Positions 1-9,490 are shown, counted from the stretch's first letter. The stretch: 64,000 bases of DNA from Bacteroidales bacterium (GCA_015061185.1 SUWZ01000005.1:1-64000), one strand, 5' to 3'. A program made the numbers and translations. Notes: generated from the letters alone by a model not told the origin.

Positions 1-178
1 ATTCACATAGTTAGATTGGCCTATAAAATATGGATAAAAAGAACATGAACAAGAGATTTTAAATGAAAGAGCCGTGTTATCAGAATAGAATATAACACCA
101 ACTATTTGGAAATATATGACTATAATATTACTTTTGTGAAAAATTGTTTAAAAAGTTTAAAGTAATTTTTATAAGTAA

Positions 179-372
179 AAAGTTGTTTAAATTTTATTTG
201 GAGCATATTTGAGAGCGATTTTTATGATTATTATTTTTATTGTTCTTTTGTAGTAAATAGTAGTCTATTCTCTAAAAAGAATAGTAAAAATAGACTAAAA
301 AGCGCCTCCAAGATGCCGAAAAGGAAAGAGTAAAACTCAAAAACAATTTAATAATAAAATTTAAACAGTTTC
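179..372 (+). repeat. MITE copy 1 (diverged)
   Basis: About 194 bp, recognisably the same element as the copies at 427-618 and 2320-2512 but the most diverged. It keeps the ends (AGTTGTTTAAATTTTATT and AATAAAATTTAAACAG), the GAGCATATTTGAGAG segment, the centre and the AAGATGCCGAAAA segment. The outer GAAG has become AAAG and the 3-bp flanks no longer match (TAA versus TAT), which suggests an old insertion. The rest of 1-178 is AT-rich with nothing I can name. Confidence 0.75.
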
Positions 373-426
373 TATTTAAATCGCAATTTATAGAAGTTGC
401 CAAATAAAGAATGTTATGAGAATTTA

Positions 427-618
427 GAAGTTGTTTAAATTTTATTTCGAGCATATTTGAGAGAGATTTTTAAATCTATTTTTAGTCTTCTTTTGCAGAA
501 AATAGTGGACTATTATCAAAAAAGGAGAATAAAAATAGGTTAAAAAGAATCTCAAAGATGCCGAAAATAAGAGAGTGAAACTCTAATTTTTTTTTTTAAA
601 TAAAATTTAAACAGCTTC
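427..618 (+). repeat. MITE copy 2, 192-bp hairpin element with TTA target duplication
   Basis: Ends are GAAGTTGTTTAAATTTTATTT and the reverse complement of GAAGCTGTTTAAATTTTATTT, a 21-bp terminal inverted repeat with one mismatch. It is flanked on both sides by TTA (424-426 and 619-621), a 3-bp target duplication. Inner arms also pair: CGAGCATATTTGAGAG with the complement of CTCAAAGATGCCG, and CTATTTTTA with TAAAAATAG. The two arms meet at AATAGTGGACTATT. The right arm has an extra A/T-rich block with a small AGAGTttcACTCT stem, which gives the element an orientation. No ORF of usable size lies inside. Confidence 0.9.
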
Positions 619-689
619 TTAATTGTTAGTAATATTTCAATTCTGTTTTCGTTATAAAAAAGGTTATACCAAAAGTTATATTATACAGT

Positions 690-2183
690 ATGTCAGAAAA
701 AAAGAAAGTAATAATAGTTGGAGCCGGGGTTTCCGGATTATCTGCGGGAATTTATGCCCAACTTAACGGGTTTGACACACAAATTATAGAAAAGCATTTT
801 ATATCAGGAGGAATGTGTACCGCATGGTATCGAAAAAACTATCGTTTCGATTATTGTATCCAATGGTTAGCGGGATCAAAATATGGTACATTTTATGAAA
901 CATACAAAGAGACCAACGTAATCAACGATGATGTCGAAATCCTGAATATGGATATTCACAATCGTAATTTGTCGGAAGATGGAACAGACATGATTGTATA
1001 TACTGACTTGGACAGATGGCAAGATTACCTAATCAAGAAGTCTCCGGAAGATGAAAAATCTATCCGTCGCATGTGCAGAGATATCCGTTGGTGTTGCTAT
1101 CTTAAACCCTTTGATTTGGCTCCTCCTTTGAGAAGTATATGGGACTATACTAAATCATTCTTCAGTTGTTTTCCGGCTCTATATATGGTTTTAAAACATA
1201 AGAATAAGAGCTATGCTGAGTATATTCGCTCGTTAAAGTTCAAGAATAAAGATCTGGAAAAGAAACTGATAAACATATATGGAGAGTGTGATTTTGCTGC
1301 GTATGCATTCTTATTGATTATGAGTTGGTACACCAAGAAAAATGCGGGTTACCCAATGGGTGGCTCCTTGGAAGTTGCCAAACGTATGCAAAGTAGATTT
1401 GAGGAGTATGGAGGCGAAATGTTGCTAAAAAAAGAGGTGGATGAAATCTTAACTAAAAATGAAAAAGCTATCGGAGTAAAGTTGGTAGATGGAACAATTT
1501 TGCAAGCCGACTATGTTATAAGTGCAACCGATACCTACACAACCATGTACAAACTTCTAAAAGGAAATTATGTGACAGACGAATTTAAAAAAGCATTCTC
1601 AAATTGGTCTTTATTCACATCATTTGTACAAGTATCTTTCGGAATTAATAAAAAATTAGAAACTGATTTCCCAGTTCAGGTTGTTTTAGCAAAAAATAAA
1701 AAAATAGGAAATACCCAATTAGACCATTGTTATCGAATACTAAACTACAATTTCGACAAAACGATGGCTCCGGAAAACAAAACTTGCATAATCTTTCGTT
1801 TCGACTCTCCCTACAAACAATGGAAAGATTTGACCAAAGAGGAGTATCAAGAAGAGAAACGAAAAATAGAAGAAGATACGAAAAAATTGTTGGAATTTCA
1901 CTATCCCGGAAGTAGCGAATTCATCGAGGTTTGTGATGTTGCAACCCCTCTGACTACCATTCGTTATACAGGAGCTTGGAAAGGTGCATACGAAGGGTTC
2001 CGACCAAGTGCTAAGAATGTGATAAAACAATTGAAACAAAACTTACCTAAATTGGGAAACTTCTTTATGGCAAGTCAATGGTTATTCCCCGGCGGTGGAA
2101 TCCCTCCTTCCGTTCAATCCGGGAAATGGGCTGTACAAGTTATTTGCCACAAAGAGAAAAAGAAGTTTATCTCGAAAAAATAA
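690..2183 (+). CDS. FAD-dependent oxidoreductase, CrtI/retinol saturase-like
   Basis: A 497-residue flavoprotein. The N-terminus carries a Rossmann dinucleotide-binding motif (VGAGVSG, residues 10-16) followed by an acidic beta-strand end and the GGMCTAW segment that replaces the GG-R motif of phytoene desaturases. The C-terminus has the second FAD contact (FPGGGIPPSVQSG, near residue 470), typical of the CrtI/CrtO/retinol saturase branch. The substrate cannot be told from sequence and no carotenoid gene is nearby, so a role in carotenoid synthesis is not supported. No signal peptide is seen, so it is probably cytosolic or membrane-associated. It stands alone between MITE copies 2 and 3. Confidence 0.8.
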   Translation: MSEKKKVIIVGAGVSGLSAGIYAQLNGFDTQIIEKHFISGGMCTAWYRKNYRFDYCIQWLAGSKYGTFYETYKETNVINDDVEILNMDIHNRNLSEDGTDMIVYTDLDRWQDYLIKKSPEDEKSIRRMCRDIRWCCYLKPFDLAPPLRSIWDYTKSFFSCFPALYMVLKHKNKSYAEYIRSLKFKNKDLEKKLINIYGECDFAAYAFLLIMSWYTKKNAGYPMGGSLEVAKRMQSRFEEYGGEMLLKKEVDEILTKNEKAIGVKLVDGTILQADYVISATDTYTTMYKLLKGNYVTDEFKKAFSNWSLFTSFVQVSFGINKKLETDFPVQVVLAKNKKIGNTQLDHCYRILNYNFDKTMAPENKTCIIFRFDSPYKQWKDLTKEEYQEEKRKIEEDTKKLLEFHYPGSSEFIEVCDVATPLTTIRYTGAWKGAYEGFRPSAKNVIKQLKQNLPKLGNFFMASQWLFPGGGIPPSVQSGKWAVQVICHKEKKKFISKK

Positions 2184-2201
2184 TCTTTGTTGTAAATCCT
2201 T

Positions 2202-2246
2202 AGGTAACTTCTATCTATCGTAAGAATAGTTCAATAGAGGTTACCT
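2202..2246 (+). other. 13-bp hairpin downstream of the oxidoreductase gene
   Basis: AGGTAACTTCTAT at 2202-2214 pairs with ATAGAGGTTACCT at 2234-2246, with one G-T pair. No T-run follows, so it is a weak candidate terminator. The arm GGTAACTTCTAT also occurs at 6926 and, with one change, at 38058, so it may be a remnant of a dispersed repeat. Confidence 0.5.
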
Positions 2247-2319
2247 GAAGATTATCACTCTAATTGTAGCTAAATAATTTAAGATTAGGTTGAGGTGATT
2301 TTGAAGAGTATTTTATTTA

Positions 2320-2512
2320 GAAGTTGTTTAAATTTTATTTCGAGCCTATTTGAGAGAGATTTTTAAGGTTATTTTTATTATTATTTTGCCGTTAATAGTG
2401 GACTATTATCAAAAAAAGAATAATAAAAATAGCTTAAAAAGAATCTCAAAGATGCCGAAAATAAGAGAGTGAAACTCTAAAGTATTTTTTTCAATAAAAT
2501 TTAAACAGCTTC
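2320..2512 (+). repeat. MITE copy 3, 193 bp, TTA target duplication
   Basis: Same element and orientation as 427-618, flanked by TTA at 2317-2319 and 2513-2515. It differs from copy 2 mainly in the central region (GCCGTTAATAGTGGACTATTATC), a sequence variant shared with the copy at 46756-46948. This suggests at least two sub-lineages of the element. Confidence 0.9.
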
Positions 2513-2830
2513 TTAGTTTGTTTCCATATACAAATGGTGTAGTAAGAACAATATAACTAAATGAATAAAAGCAAAATAGATAAAATAAATTCCATACCAT
2601 CCGCAATAAGCGGATAGAAAAAAAATGAAAAGTTCAATTTATAAATGTTGACAAAAAAAGAAGGAAATTGAGAACAAAAAAACTCTCTTTGTTTTTTATT
2701 GTGAAAAAAAGTTAGCAATATAATAATTTTAAGAGAATATGATTAACTTTACATTGTTGTAATTAGGTATAATCAATTTATTTTGAAAATTCCGGATTAG
2801 GGTATATATGAGCATGTGAAACGATTAAGT

Positions 2831-5152
2831 ATGACAAAAAAAATACTTCTTATAAGCTTGTTGCTCGCTATCTTCTCTATTTTTACTTTGAATGCCCAAA
2901 AGGTTGGATTGGTATTAAGCGGAGGTGGTGCGAAAGGATGTGCGCATATTGGGGTTTTAAAAGCCTTAGAAGAGAATAATATTCCAATTGATTATATTAC
3001 AGGAACTTCGATGGGAGCGATTATAGGCTCTCTCTACTCCATCGGTTATACACCAGAAGAAATAGAAAACTTAATCTTATCCAATGAATTCTCACTATGG
3101 AAAGAGGGCGAAGTAGATAAAAATCACCAATTTTTCTTTAAACAGGAAGATCCTACTCCCGAATTTATATCCTTTTGGATCAATCTAAAAGATTCTCTTT
3201 CTTCCACGATCAAACTACCTTCCAGCGTTTTGTCTCCTCATCAGATAAACCAAGCAATGCTAAGTCTATACGCACAATCCTCTGCCTACAGCAAAGGTGA
3301 CTTCGATTCTCTTTTTATTCCTTTTCGAAGTGTTGCAGCAGATATTGTTGCTAAAAAGCCCTATATCCATAAATCAGGCAACTTAGGTGATGCCGTGCGT
3401 ACATCCATGTCATTCCCTTTTGTTTTCAAACCTATGGCAGTCAATGACAAACTGCTATTAGATGGTGGAATATATAACAACTTCCCTATTGACATTATGA
3501 TTGATGAATTTGCTCCGGACTATATAATCGGAAATTATGTCGGTCAAAACCCTCCTAAACCTCAAGAAAATGATATGTTGGGATTGTTAGAAAACCTCAT
3601 AATGGAACGAACTGTATATCATATAAATGAAAAAGATGGAATTGTGATTGATTATGACTTTCAAGACGTTGGATTGCTGCAATTTGAACGAGCAAAAGAG
3701 TTAATTCAAATCGGCTACGACTCCACTATTGCAAATATTGATAAAATCAAAGCATCGGTCGAACGCCGTGAGCAGAAAAATGATTTAAAAAAACGAAGAG
3801 AAAAATACAAAGCAGCGCAGACTGACCTTATTTTTAAAGATGTCATTATTAAAGGTGTGCAACCGGCACAGCAAAAATATATCTCGAAAAGTTTTCATAA
3901 GAACGGAGAGTACTTCGACATAAATACATTCAAAAAGACCTATTTCAAGTTACTATCAGACGAGAAAATAGCAGAGATTATACCAAGTGCAGAATACAAC
4001 GAAGCCAATCGTGCCTTCGACTTGATTTTGAATGTTAAAATGAATGAAAAACTAAATTTAGGATTGGGAGGAAATATATCATCATCTACAACCAATCAGC
4101 TCTATTTAAGTCTGAAATACCAAAATATCTATAACCTTGCATATAAAATCACTTTAGATGGTCAAATTGGTGTTTTATATAACAATGTACATCTGTTGAC
4201 AAGAATCGATTTTCCCAACCAAATTCCATTCTGTCTGAAAATAATTGCCGATATAAATCGCACCTCTTATACACAAAAACAAAAGGCTTTTTATGAGGTA
4301 GATATACCTACCGAAGCATATAGTACGGAATTTTATACAAAATTTAAATTCAGTTTACCTTTTTACCTTAAAGGGAAAATGGATTTAGGGTATGGTTATG
4401 GTCGAATCATTAATAAGTATTATGGTCTTTATTCCGATTCAAAAGAGAATTTGGATAAAAGCACCTATAATCTTTCTGTTGCCAGCCTACAATACAATCA
4501 TAACTCTCTTTCACACAAGCAATATCCAACCTCCGGTTCTCAATTTAAACTGACCGGACAATACATATTCGGGAAAAGGAAAAAATTCTTTTTTTCACCT
4601 ATAAATGATAACAACTTGCCAATTCTTAAATTGCAAAAAGCAACCAATCGAAACGATTGGTTTCAGGTTAGCGGGCTTATCGACTATTATATATCCATGG
4701 GAAAGCATTTTGCATTAGGTTTATATGCTGAGGGTATGTTCTCCACTCATAAATTGGAAGACAATTACATGGAAACCCTATTAATGACACCTCAATTTGC
4801 CCCTACAAAACACTCGCAACTGATATTTAATCCTTCATTTTGCGCTGAAAAATATGTGGCTGCCGGAATAAAACCGATAATTAAAATCAATAAGTACTTA
4901 CACTTCCGGTCGGAAAATTACCTATTCCTCCCCTATTCTATCATTCAACCCACAGCTACATTAGGTGTGAAGTATGGCGATTTTTCACCCTTTGCAAAAC
5001 CTTACTTCTTAACTGAATTATTAGGTGTATTTCAACTAAAGTATCTCACTATAGGTCTATATGGCAATTACTACAGCTATCCGAAAAAAAATTGGAACTT
5101 TGGTTTAAATATCGGATTTTTGATTAAACACGATAAATTGATTGAAAAGTAA
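2831..5152 (+). CDS. Patatin-like phospholipase with C-terminal Omp85-type beta-barrel
   Basis: About 773 residues. A signal peptide (MTKKILLISLLLAIF...LNAQ) precedes a patatin domain with the oxyanion loop SGGGAKG (residues 30-36), the nucleophile elbow GTSMG (58-62) and the catalytic aspartate in DGG (about 211). A POTRA-like stretch (roughly 330-405) and a long region of alternating beta-strands rich in Tyr/Phe follow, as in surface-antigen barrels. This architecture matches PlpD-type (type Vd) secreted lipases, in which the barrel anchors or exports the patatin domain. An upstream GTG at 2816 is in frame, but the ATG at 2831 gives a cleaner signal peptide. Expected location is the outer membrane. 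VanW follows 62 bp later on the same strand. Confidence 0.88.
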   Translation: MTKKILLISLLLAIFSIFTLNAQKVGLVLSGGGAKGCAHIGVLKALEENNIPIDYITGTSMGAIIGSLYSIGYTPEEIENLILSNEFSLWKEGEVDKNHQFFFKQEDPTPEFISFWINLKDSLSSTIKLPSSVLSPHQINQAMLSLYAQSSAYSKGDFDSLFIPFRSVAADIVAKKPYIHKSGNLGDAVRTSMSFPFVFKPMAVNDKLLLDGGIYNNFPIDIMIDEFAPDYIIGNYVGQNPPKPQENDMLGLLENLIMERTVYHINEKDGIVIDYDFQDVGLLQFERAKELIQIGYDSTIANIDKIKASVERREQKNDLKKRREKYKAAQTDLIFKDVIIKGVQPAQQKYISKSFHKNGEYFDINTFKKTYFKLLSDEKIAEIIPSAEYNEANRAFDLILNVKMNEKLNLGLGGNISSSTTNQLYLSLKYQNIYNLAYKITLDGQIGVLYNNVHLLTRIDFPNQIPFCLKIIADINRTSYTQKQKAFYEVDIPTEAYSTEFYTKFKFSLPFYLKGKMDLGYGYGRIINKYYGLYSDSKENLDKSTYNLSVASLQYNHNSLSHKQYPTSGSQFKLTGQYIFGKRKKFFFSPINDNNLPILKLQKATNRNDWFQVSGLIDYYISMGKHFALGLYAEGMFSTHKLEDNYMETLLMTPQFAPTKHSQLIFNPSFCAEKYVAAGIKPIIKINKYLHFRSENYLFLPYSIIQPTATLGVKYGDFSPFAKPYFLTELLGVFQLKYLTIGLYGNYYSYPKKNWNFGLNIGFLIKHDKLIEK

Positions 5153-5214
5153 TAAAAATTTGTAAAGATTCAAAGATAACAAAAGAATGTAAAACTTAGT
5201 AAAAGAGAAGTGCT

Positions 5215-6024
5215 ATGATGAATGAAGTTGAAAAGCCAATCGAAAGGAGTACATTACGCCGTCTCTGCGGAAGGGAGTACTACATACTGAAAAGGAAAGT
5301 ACAGTGGCACTTCTCATCAACAAAATTTTCAAAAGTGAGGGATGTAGAATGTCCTTATAAAGTCATTGAACATAAGTCTATGTTGTTGCGTAAGTTAAAA
5401 GATGTTGATATGTATTTGCAACATAACAAAATAACAAACTTACGACTTGCCATAGCTCTGATAGACGGAGTTGTGATTCGTCCTAATGAGACTTTTTCTA
5501 TATGGAAACTTGTGGGTAGGCCTTCTGCACGAAAGGGATATAAAGAGGGTATGATGATTCATAATGGCAAAGTTAGGACAGGAGTTGGCGGCGGTTTGTG
5601 CCAATTGGGCAATCTTCTGTATTGGATGGCGTTACATACACCGCTGAGTGTGGCAGAACGCTGGAGACATAGTTACGATGTGTTCCCCGACTCAAATCGC
5701 ACAGTGCCATTTGCTTGCGGTGCCACACTTGCCTACAACTACATAGATTTACAGTTGAAAAATAATACGGATAAGAACTTCAAGATAAATCTTTGGCTTG
5801 ACAACGAATATCTACATGGTATCATCTCAAGCGACAAGAAAAACGATTCATCGTACGAAGTTTTTGAACGCGACCATTGCATAAAGCAGCAATGGTGGGG
5901 CGGATACACTCGTCATAACAGAATATGGCGCAAAATTACTAATACAAAGACCGGAGAAGAGAAAGAGGAATTAGTGTCCGAAAATAATGCAATTATGATG
6001 TATAATCCATTATTGAACAAGTAA
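5215..6024 (+). CDS. VanW family protein
   Basis: A 269-residue protein with a VanW domain over roughly residues 80-200. It shows the conserved run ending in GVGGGLCQLGN (about 121-131) and the following HSYDVFPDSNRTVPFACGAT segment. VanW was named from accessory genes of vancomycin-resistance clusters, but its biochemical role is not established and single copies like this one occur in many genomes without resistance genes. No vanA/H/X-like partners are present, so this entry does not imply glycopeptide resistance. The N-terminus is basic with no clear signal peptide. Codon use looks less AT-rich than its neighbours, so lateral acquisition is possible but unproven. Confidence 0.82.
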   Translation: MMNEVEKPIERSTLRRLCGREYYILKRKVQWHFSSTKFSKVRDVECPYKVIEHKSMLLRKLKDVDMYLQHNKITNLRLAIALIDGVVIRPNETFSIWKLVGRPSARKGYKEGMMIHNGKVRTGVGGGLCQLGNLLYWMALHTPLSVAERWRHSYDVFPDSNRTVPFACGATLAYNYIDLQLKNNTDKNFKINLWLDNEYLHGIISSDKKNDSSYEVFERDHCIKQQWWGGYTRHNRIWRKITNTKTGEEKEELVSENNAIMMYNPLLNK

Positions 6025-6107
6025 TCAAAGCCCCCTCTGTAATTTATACTAAAAAAAATTTTTAAGTAAGAAAAAAATAGCTAATTTTGAGAAAAAATTA
6101 TACAAGT

Positions 6108-6836
6108 ATGAAGAAGTACTATTTATTGTTAACTAAACTAATATGTTTGGGATTAATTTTCGTTTCGTGCGAAAAGAAAGAGGGAGAAGGAGGTTCCGGC
6201 AACATTGTAGGAAAAGTATATAAAATAATAGACGATGGAGCTATCGAATTTGATAGTACTTCAGGTTACTATTTTGTAAAAGATACTGTTTTGGCATGCG
6301 ATGAGGATGTTTTCATTGTTTATGGCGATAATGAATATGGATACGATGATAAAGTCAGCACCAACCACAATGGAACCTATAAATTCAACTACTTAAATGA
6401 TGGAAAATACACTATCTATACTTTCAGCGATTATGGTTCAGGCGAAAAAGTAGCGGAAGTAAAAAATGTTGAAGTGGTAGATGAAGGGTCAACAATGGTG
6501 GAAGACATCTACATTCAAGATGGTAAAAATGTAGGTTATTGCGGAATTGTGGGAAAAATTATTGCAAAATATGAAGATGCTATAGAACCTCTTCCTGGAG
6601 TTGGTGTTCGCGTTTATTTAAAAAGCTCCAATGGAACAACAATTGAAGATACAAGAGCTAACGAGGAAGGTTTATATGCATTTGCAAAATTGGAATCTAA
6701 TACAGAATACACCATTTTCGCAGAAAATGAAATTAGAAAAGATGAAGGTATTAAGGCTGTTTCTATAACAATAAAAACAGGAAATGCAGGTGAAATTGTA
6801 TCTGCTCAAGAAGAGATTCTAGTCAAGATTTATTAG
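6108..6836 (+). CDS. Putative lipoprotein with carboxypeptidase-regulatory-like beta domains
   Basis: About 242 residues. The N-terminus MKKYYLLLTK...LIFVSC is a lipoprotein signal with the acylated cysteine at residue 21, so it is probably anchored in the outer membrane. Two Ig/prealbumin-like beta modules follow, each with the pattern of a carboxypeptidase regulatory-like fold: one near residues 35-120 (HNGTYKFNYLNDGKYTIYTF) and one near 145-235 (EGLYAFAKLESNTEYTIFAE). No enzyme motif is present. The function is unknown; such modules usually bind or present other domains at the surface. An in-frame TTG at 6087 would add a stretch that spoils the signal peptide, so the ATG is preferred. A strong terminator follows at 6882. 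Confidence 0.75.
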   Translation: MKKYYLLLTKLICLGLIFVSCEKKEGEGGSGNIVGKVYKIIDDGAIEFDSTSGYYFVKDTVLACDEDVFIVYGDNEYGYDDKVSTNHNGTYKFNYLNDGKYTIYTFSDYGSGEKVAEVKNVEVVDEGSTMVEDIYIQDGKNVGYCGIVGKIIAKYEDAIEPLPGVGVRVYLKSSNGTTIEDTRANEEGLYAFAKLESNTEYTIFAENEIRKDEGIKAVSITIKTGNAGEIVSAQEEILVKIY

Positions 6837-6881
6837 AAGTTTTGGGGCATAACCATGCTTCTTATTCATAAAAGAGAGGGA

Positions 6882-6918
6882 GGGTGTATCAAAATTCAAT
6901 TTTTGATGCGCCCTTTTT
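6882..6918 (+). terminator. Rho-independent terminator after the lipoprotein gene
   Basis: GGGTGTATCAAAA (6882-6894) pairs with TTTTGATGCGCCC (6901-6913), followed by TTTTT. The T-run on the + strand marks the end of the lipoprotein transcript. Confidence 0.85.
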
Positions 6919-6925
6919 TAATTAT

Positions 6926-6991
6926 GGTAACTTCTATAAATTACGACTTTCTATTTATGGCTCATAAATTCAGTTTCAGAAGCTTTTGAAT
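6926..6991 (+). repeat. Dispersed repeat C, copy 1
   Basis: A 66-bp stretch beginning GGTAACTTCTATAAATTACG, containing GGCTCATAAATTCAGTTTC and ending AGCTTTTGAAT. It recurs at 38058-38122 with roughly 85% identity. It is non-coding and lies just past a terminator. Confidence 0.75.
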
Positions 6992-7093
6992 TTATTTCGA
7001 GTAAATTTCAGAGACTTACATTTTCTCACAACTCGCCTTAAATAAATCTTAATTGGAGACAATATACTACCATCTATTCCGGTAGCAAATTCC

Positions 7094-7933
7094 CTATTGT
7101 AAATTAAAAAAAGAGGGTTTAAAACAGAATCCAATACGTAAAGAGTTCTTTGCCTCTTTGTATCGCAACATATACTCTGCATATCCGGAACAAAATTGGA
7201 GGAATAAAAAAGTATTTTCAAGAAAGGGAATTTTATACCCAGCCTCAGCCACAATATTGAATTTAAAATTCCAATTACCACATTTAACAGCAGTAAATGA
7301 GAACTGAAAATTCTCTTTAGGCGTTCGTGCAAACAGAGAAACACTAGCCAATCCTTGATATTGTAAGTAATCACGATTATACTTTTCGCGTTTTACAAAA
7401 GGAATCCAACACTGAAATTGTAAATTCAAACAACGATTCAACGGAAACATACAATGAAAACTCAACCGATTCCAGCTTCGAGAGTCACTTCTCCCCTTTC
7501 CATTGGATTCATGCTCAAACATCAACGCAAAATGAGAAAATAGTTTCCCTTCTTTAAAGACATATTTTCCCAATCCAAAAGCAGGATTGTAGTTATTATC
7601 CTCAAACGGACAAGATGGCGCATAGATATTCCATATCGACTTTTGAGTATAAGTAAAAAAGAGATACGTTTTAAAAGGAAGAACACTTTTCGTCATGCGC
7701 AACTTAAAACTCACCTGAAATTTCACATCACAATTATCATCCAAAGGTTTTTTAATCCTGCTTAAACCGGTAATAAAGTAATTATCCTTAAAGAGCATAA
7801 AAGAAGGACTATTATCCATAATTGACAACAAACTATCATTCCCCCATCTCACCTCACTTTCGCAATGGAGAGCGAGAGGAAAAAGATAAGTCAAAAGTAA
7901 CAATAGTAATATGTAGCAACGTTTAGAGCGCAT
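7094..7933 (-). CDS. pldA: Outer-membrane phospholipase A (OMPLA)
   Basis: About 279 residues with a signal peptide (MRSKRCYILLLLLLTYLF...) and a chain of amphipathic beta-strands. The family's catalytic triad is visible with the spacing of the E. coli enzyme: His141 and Ser143 in EHESNGKG, and Asn155 in SRSWNRL (E. coli H142, S144, N156). It would hydrolyse phospholipids that reach the outer leaflet, as a calcium-dependent dimer. The ATG at 7933 is chosen over the in-frame TTG at 7975 because it gives a proper signal peptide. That ATG is buried in a perfect 12-bp inverted repeat, which suggests translational control. A leaky barrel lipase is a gene for which tight control would make sense. 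Confidence 0.87.
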   Translation of the reverse strand: MRSKRCYILLLLLLTYLFPLALHCESEVRWGNDSLLSIMDNSPSFMLFKDNYFITGLSRIKKPLDDNCDVKFQVSFKLRMTKSVLPFKTYLFFTYTQKSIWNIYAPSCPFEDNNYNPAFGLGKYVFKEGKLFSHFALMFEHESNGKGRSDSRSWNRLSFHCMFPLNRCLNLQFQCWIPFVKREKYNRDYLQYQGLASVSLFARTPKENFQFSFTAVKCGNWNFKFNIVAEAGYKIPFLENTFLFLQFCSGYAEYMLRYKEAKNSLRIGFCFKPSFFNLQ

Positions 7934-7971
7934 ATCCCAACAAGTTTTTACTTGGTAACGATATGCGCTCT
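7925..7971 (-). promoter_or_regulatory. Start-codon-sequestering hairpin of pldA
   Basis: AGAGCGCATATC (7925-7936) and GATATGCGCTCT (7960-7971) form a perfect 12-bp inverted repeat separated by 23 nt. The intervening sequence can itself form CAAGtaaaaaCTTG. On the transcribed (minus) strand the ATG of pldA (7933-7931) lies inside the 3' arm. A weak -7-like AACTTTTG ends a few bases upstream of the 5' arm, so the leader may consist of little more than this hairpin. The structure is seen directly; regulation is inferred. Confidence 0.7.
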
Positions 7972-8144
7972 GCAAAAGTTTTTCTAATTTAAGTAGTATA
8001 AAACAATTTAATAAATTTCTATAAATAACCTAAGGAGGGGGCTAAAAATTTAGCTAAATGTTAGAATCAACCATCACACCCCCCCCAGCCATTACCTTCA
8101 AATATGAAGAAAGTGAAAAAAAATTCGTCAGGAAATCTATAGTG

Positions 8145-9272
8145 CTATATTACCCCTTTAGTGGAAGGTAACTCATACTTATAAATATCTCGTTTTATAG
8201 CCATCTTCATCGCTCTGGCGAAAGCCTTAAATATCCCCTCGATTTTATGATGCTCATTGGTTCCCTCCGCCTTAACGTTCAAATTCATCATAGCAGCGTC
8301 ACTTAACGATTTAAAAAAGTGTAGGAACATTTCTGTTGGCATATCCCCAACATATTCGCGCTTAAATTCAGCATCCCACACCAACCACGGGCGACCGCCA
8401 AAATCAAGAGCCACACTGCATAGACAATCATCCATAGGCAAGCAGTATCCATACCTTTCTACACCACGTTTATCCCCCAACGCTTTGCGAATTGCCTCTC
8501 CCAAAGTAATTGCGACATCCTCGATTGTATGATGCTCATCCACATTTAAGTCACCTTTAACAAACACAGATAAATCACAACCGGAGTGTTTTCCTATCTG
8601 TTCTAACATGTGATCAAAAAAGCCAAGACCTGTATTTATATGGCAAGTTCCATTACCATCTAAATTCAACGTTACATCGATATCAGTCTCTTTTGTTGTT
8701 CTTTTGATAGAAGACTTTCTCTCACCGGCAAATAAGAATTCAGAAATACGATCCCAATCCTTTGTAACCAAAGCACAACAATCCTCTAATTGATGCTCCT
8801 TCAACAACGAAACAGCCTCTTCATTATCCATCAAAAAAATAGCTCGGCAACCCAAATTTTTGGCAAGAATAACATCTGTAATACGATCACCAATAACAAA
8901 AGAAGAGGTCAAATCATAATCCCCATTCAAATATTGCGTAAGCATGCCAATACCTGGTTTCCTAGTAGAAAGATTATCTTCCGGAAAAGATTTATCAATA
9001 TGGATTGCATCAAACGTAACCCCTTCACTTTCAAAAATTTTCAACATTTTTCCTTGAACAATATCAAAATTTTCCTGAGGGTAAACATCAGTTCCCAAAC
9101 CATCTTGATTTGTAACCATCACCAACTCAAAAGACAAATTGGATTGTATAAAATAGAGATTTCTAAGAACCTTTGGAAGAAATTCCAACTGATCCAAAGT
9201 ATCCACTTGATAAGTAACAGGAGGTTCCACAATCAATGTTCCATCCCTATCAATAAATAAAGCACGTTTCAT
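8145..9272 (-). CDS. hisB: Bifunctional histidinol-phosphatase / imidazoleglycerol-phosphate dehydratase
   Basis: About 375 residues in two domains, as in enterobacterial and Bacteroidota HisB. The N-terminal HAD phosphatase starts with the nucleophile motif FIDRDGTL (residues 6-13). The C-terminal dehydratase (from about residue 180) has the metal-binding motifs HHTIEDV and [10 protein letters not shown]. It catalyses steps 6 and 8 of histidine synthesis in the cytosol. The start at 9272 ([11 protein letters not shown]) matches homologues; ATG 9281 is an alternative. No other his gene is in the window, so it is transcribed apart from the pathway here. A -7 box at 9418-9425 is a plausible own promoter. 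Confidence 0.95.
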   Translation of the reverse strand: MKRALFIDRDGTLIVEPPVTYQVDTLDQLEFLPKVLRNLYFIQSNLSFELVMVTNQDGLGTDVYPQENFDIVQGKMLKIFESEGVTFDAIHIDKSFPEDNLSTRKPGIGMLTQYLNGDYDLTSSFVIGDRITDVILAKNLGCRAIFLMDNEEAVSLLKEHQLEDCCALVTKDWDRISEFLFAGERKSSIKRTTKETDIDVTLNLDGNGTCHINTGLGFFDHMLEQIGKHSGCDLSVFVKGDLNVDEHHTIEDVAITLGEAIRKALGDKRGVERYGYCLPMDDCLCSVALDFGGRPWLVWDAEFKREYVGDMPTEMFLHFFKSLSDAAMMNLNVKAEGTNEHHKIEGIFKAFARAMKMAIKRDIYKYELPSTKGVI

Positions 9273-9417
9273 AATATTCATATCAAAAAGTCGCAAGACT
9301 TCAATCGTTAAAAATCAAACAAAATAATTTCCACATAACGAGTAAATCCTTTTCGCAATCATTTTCCATCTATTTGTAACAATCATCAAGAAATGAGCAA
9401 TCCACTCCAATACGGAA

Positions 9418-9425
9418 CAAAGTTA
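9418..9425 (-). promoter_or_regulatory. Predicted hisB promoter (-7 box)
   Basis: TAACTTTG on the minus strand, matching the Bacteroidota -7 consensus TAnnTTTG. It lies about 145 bp upstream of hisB and just downstream of the terminator at 9448-9490, so hisB is probably transcribed independently of the upstream small unit. Confidence 0.55.
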
Positions 9426-9447
9426 CAAATAAAAATCAGAGAATCAT

Positions 9448-9490
9448 AAAAAAACAAAACGCATTCGCAGTAAATAAGTAACGAATGCGT
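9448..9490 (-). terminator. Terminator of the small transcription unit upstream of hisB
   Basis: ACGCATTCG (9459-9467) and CGAATGCGT (9482-9490) form a perfect 9-bp stem with a 14-nt loop. Read on the minus strand, the stem is followed by TTTTGTTTTTTT. No annotated gene ends here, which points to a small transcript arriving from 9630. Confidence 0.8.

Noticed and set aside
272-454. 60-codon ORF on the minus strand spanning MITE copies 1 and 2
   Set aside because: It lies across two copies of a repeat with no coding constraint and has no homologous frame in the other copies.
2409-2606. 65-codon minus-strand ORF
   Set aside because: It starts in unique AT-rich DNA and ends inside MITE copy 3; the sequence is low-complexity Phe/Leu.
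5215-6024. VanW as evidence of a vancomycin-resistance cluster
   Set aside because: No ligase, dehydrogenase, dipeptidase or two-component genes are nearby; lone VanW genes are common.
7994-8100. GGAGGGGG / CCCCCCCC pairing upstream of pldA as a terminator for hisB
   Set aside because: The G and C runs can pair, but no T-run follows and the spacing is long, so it was not listed as a terminator.
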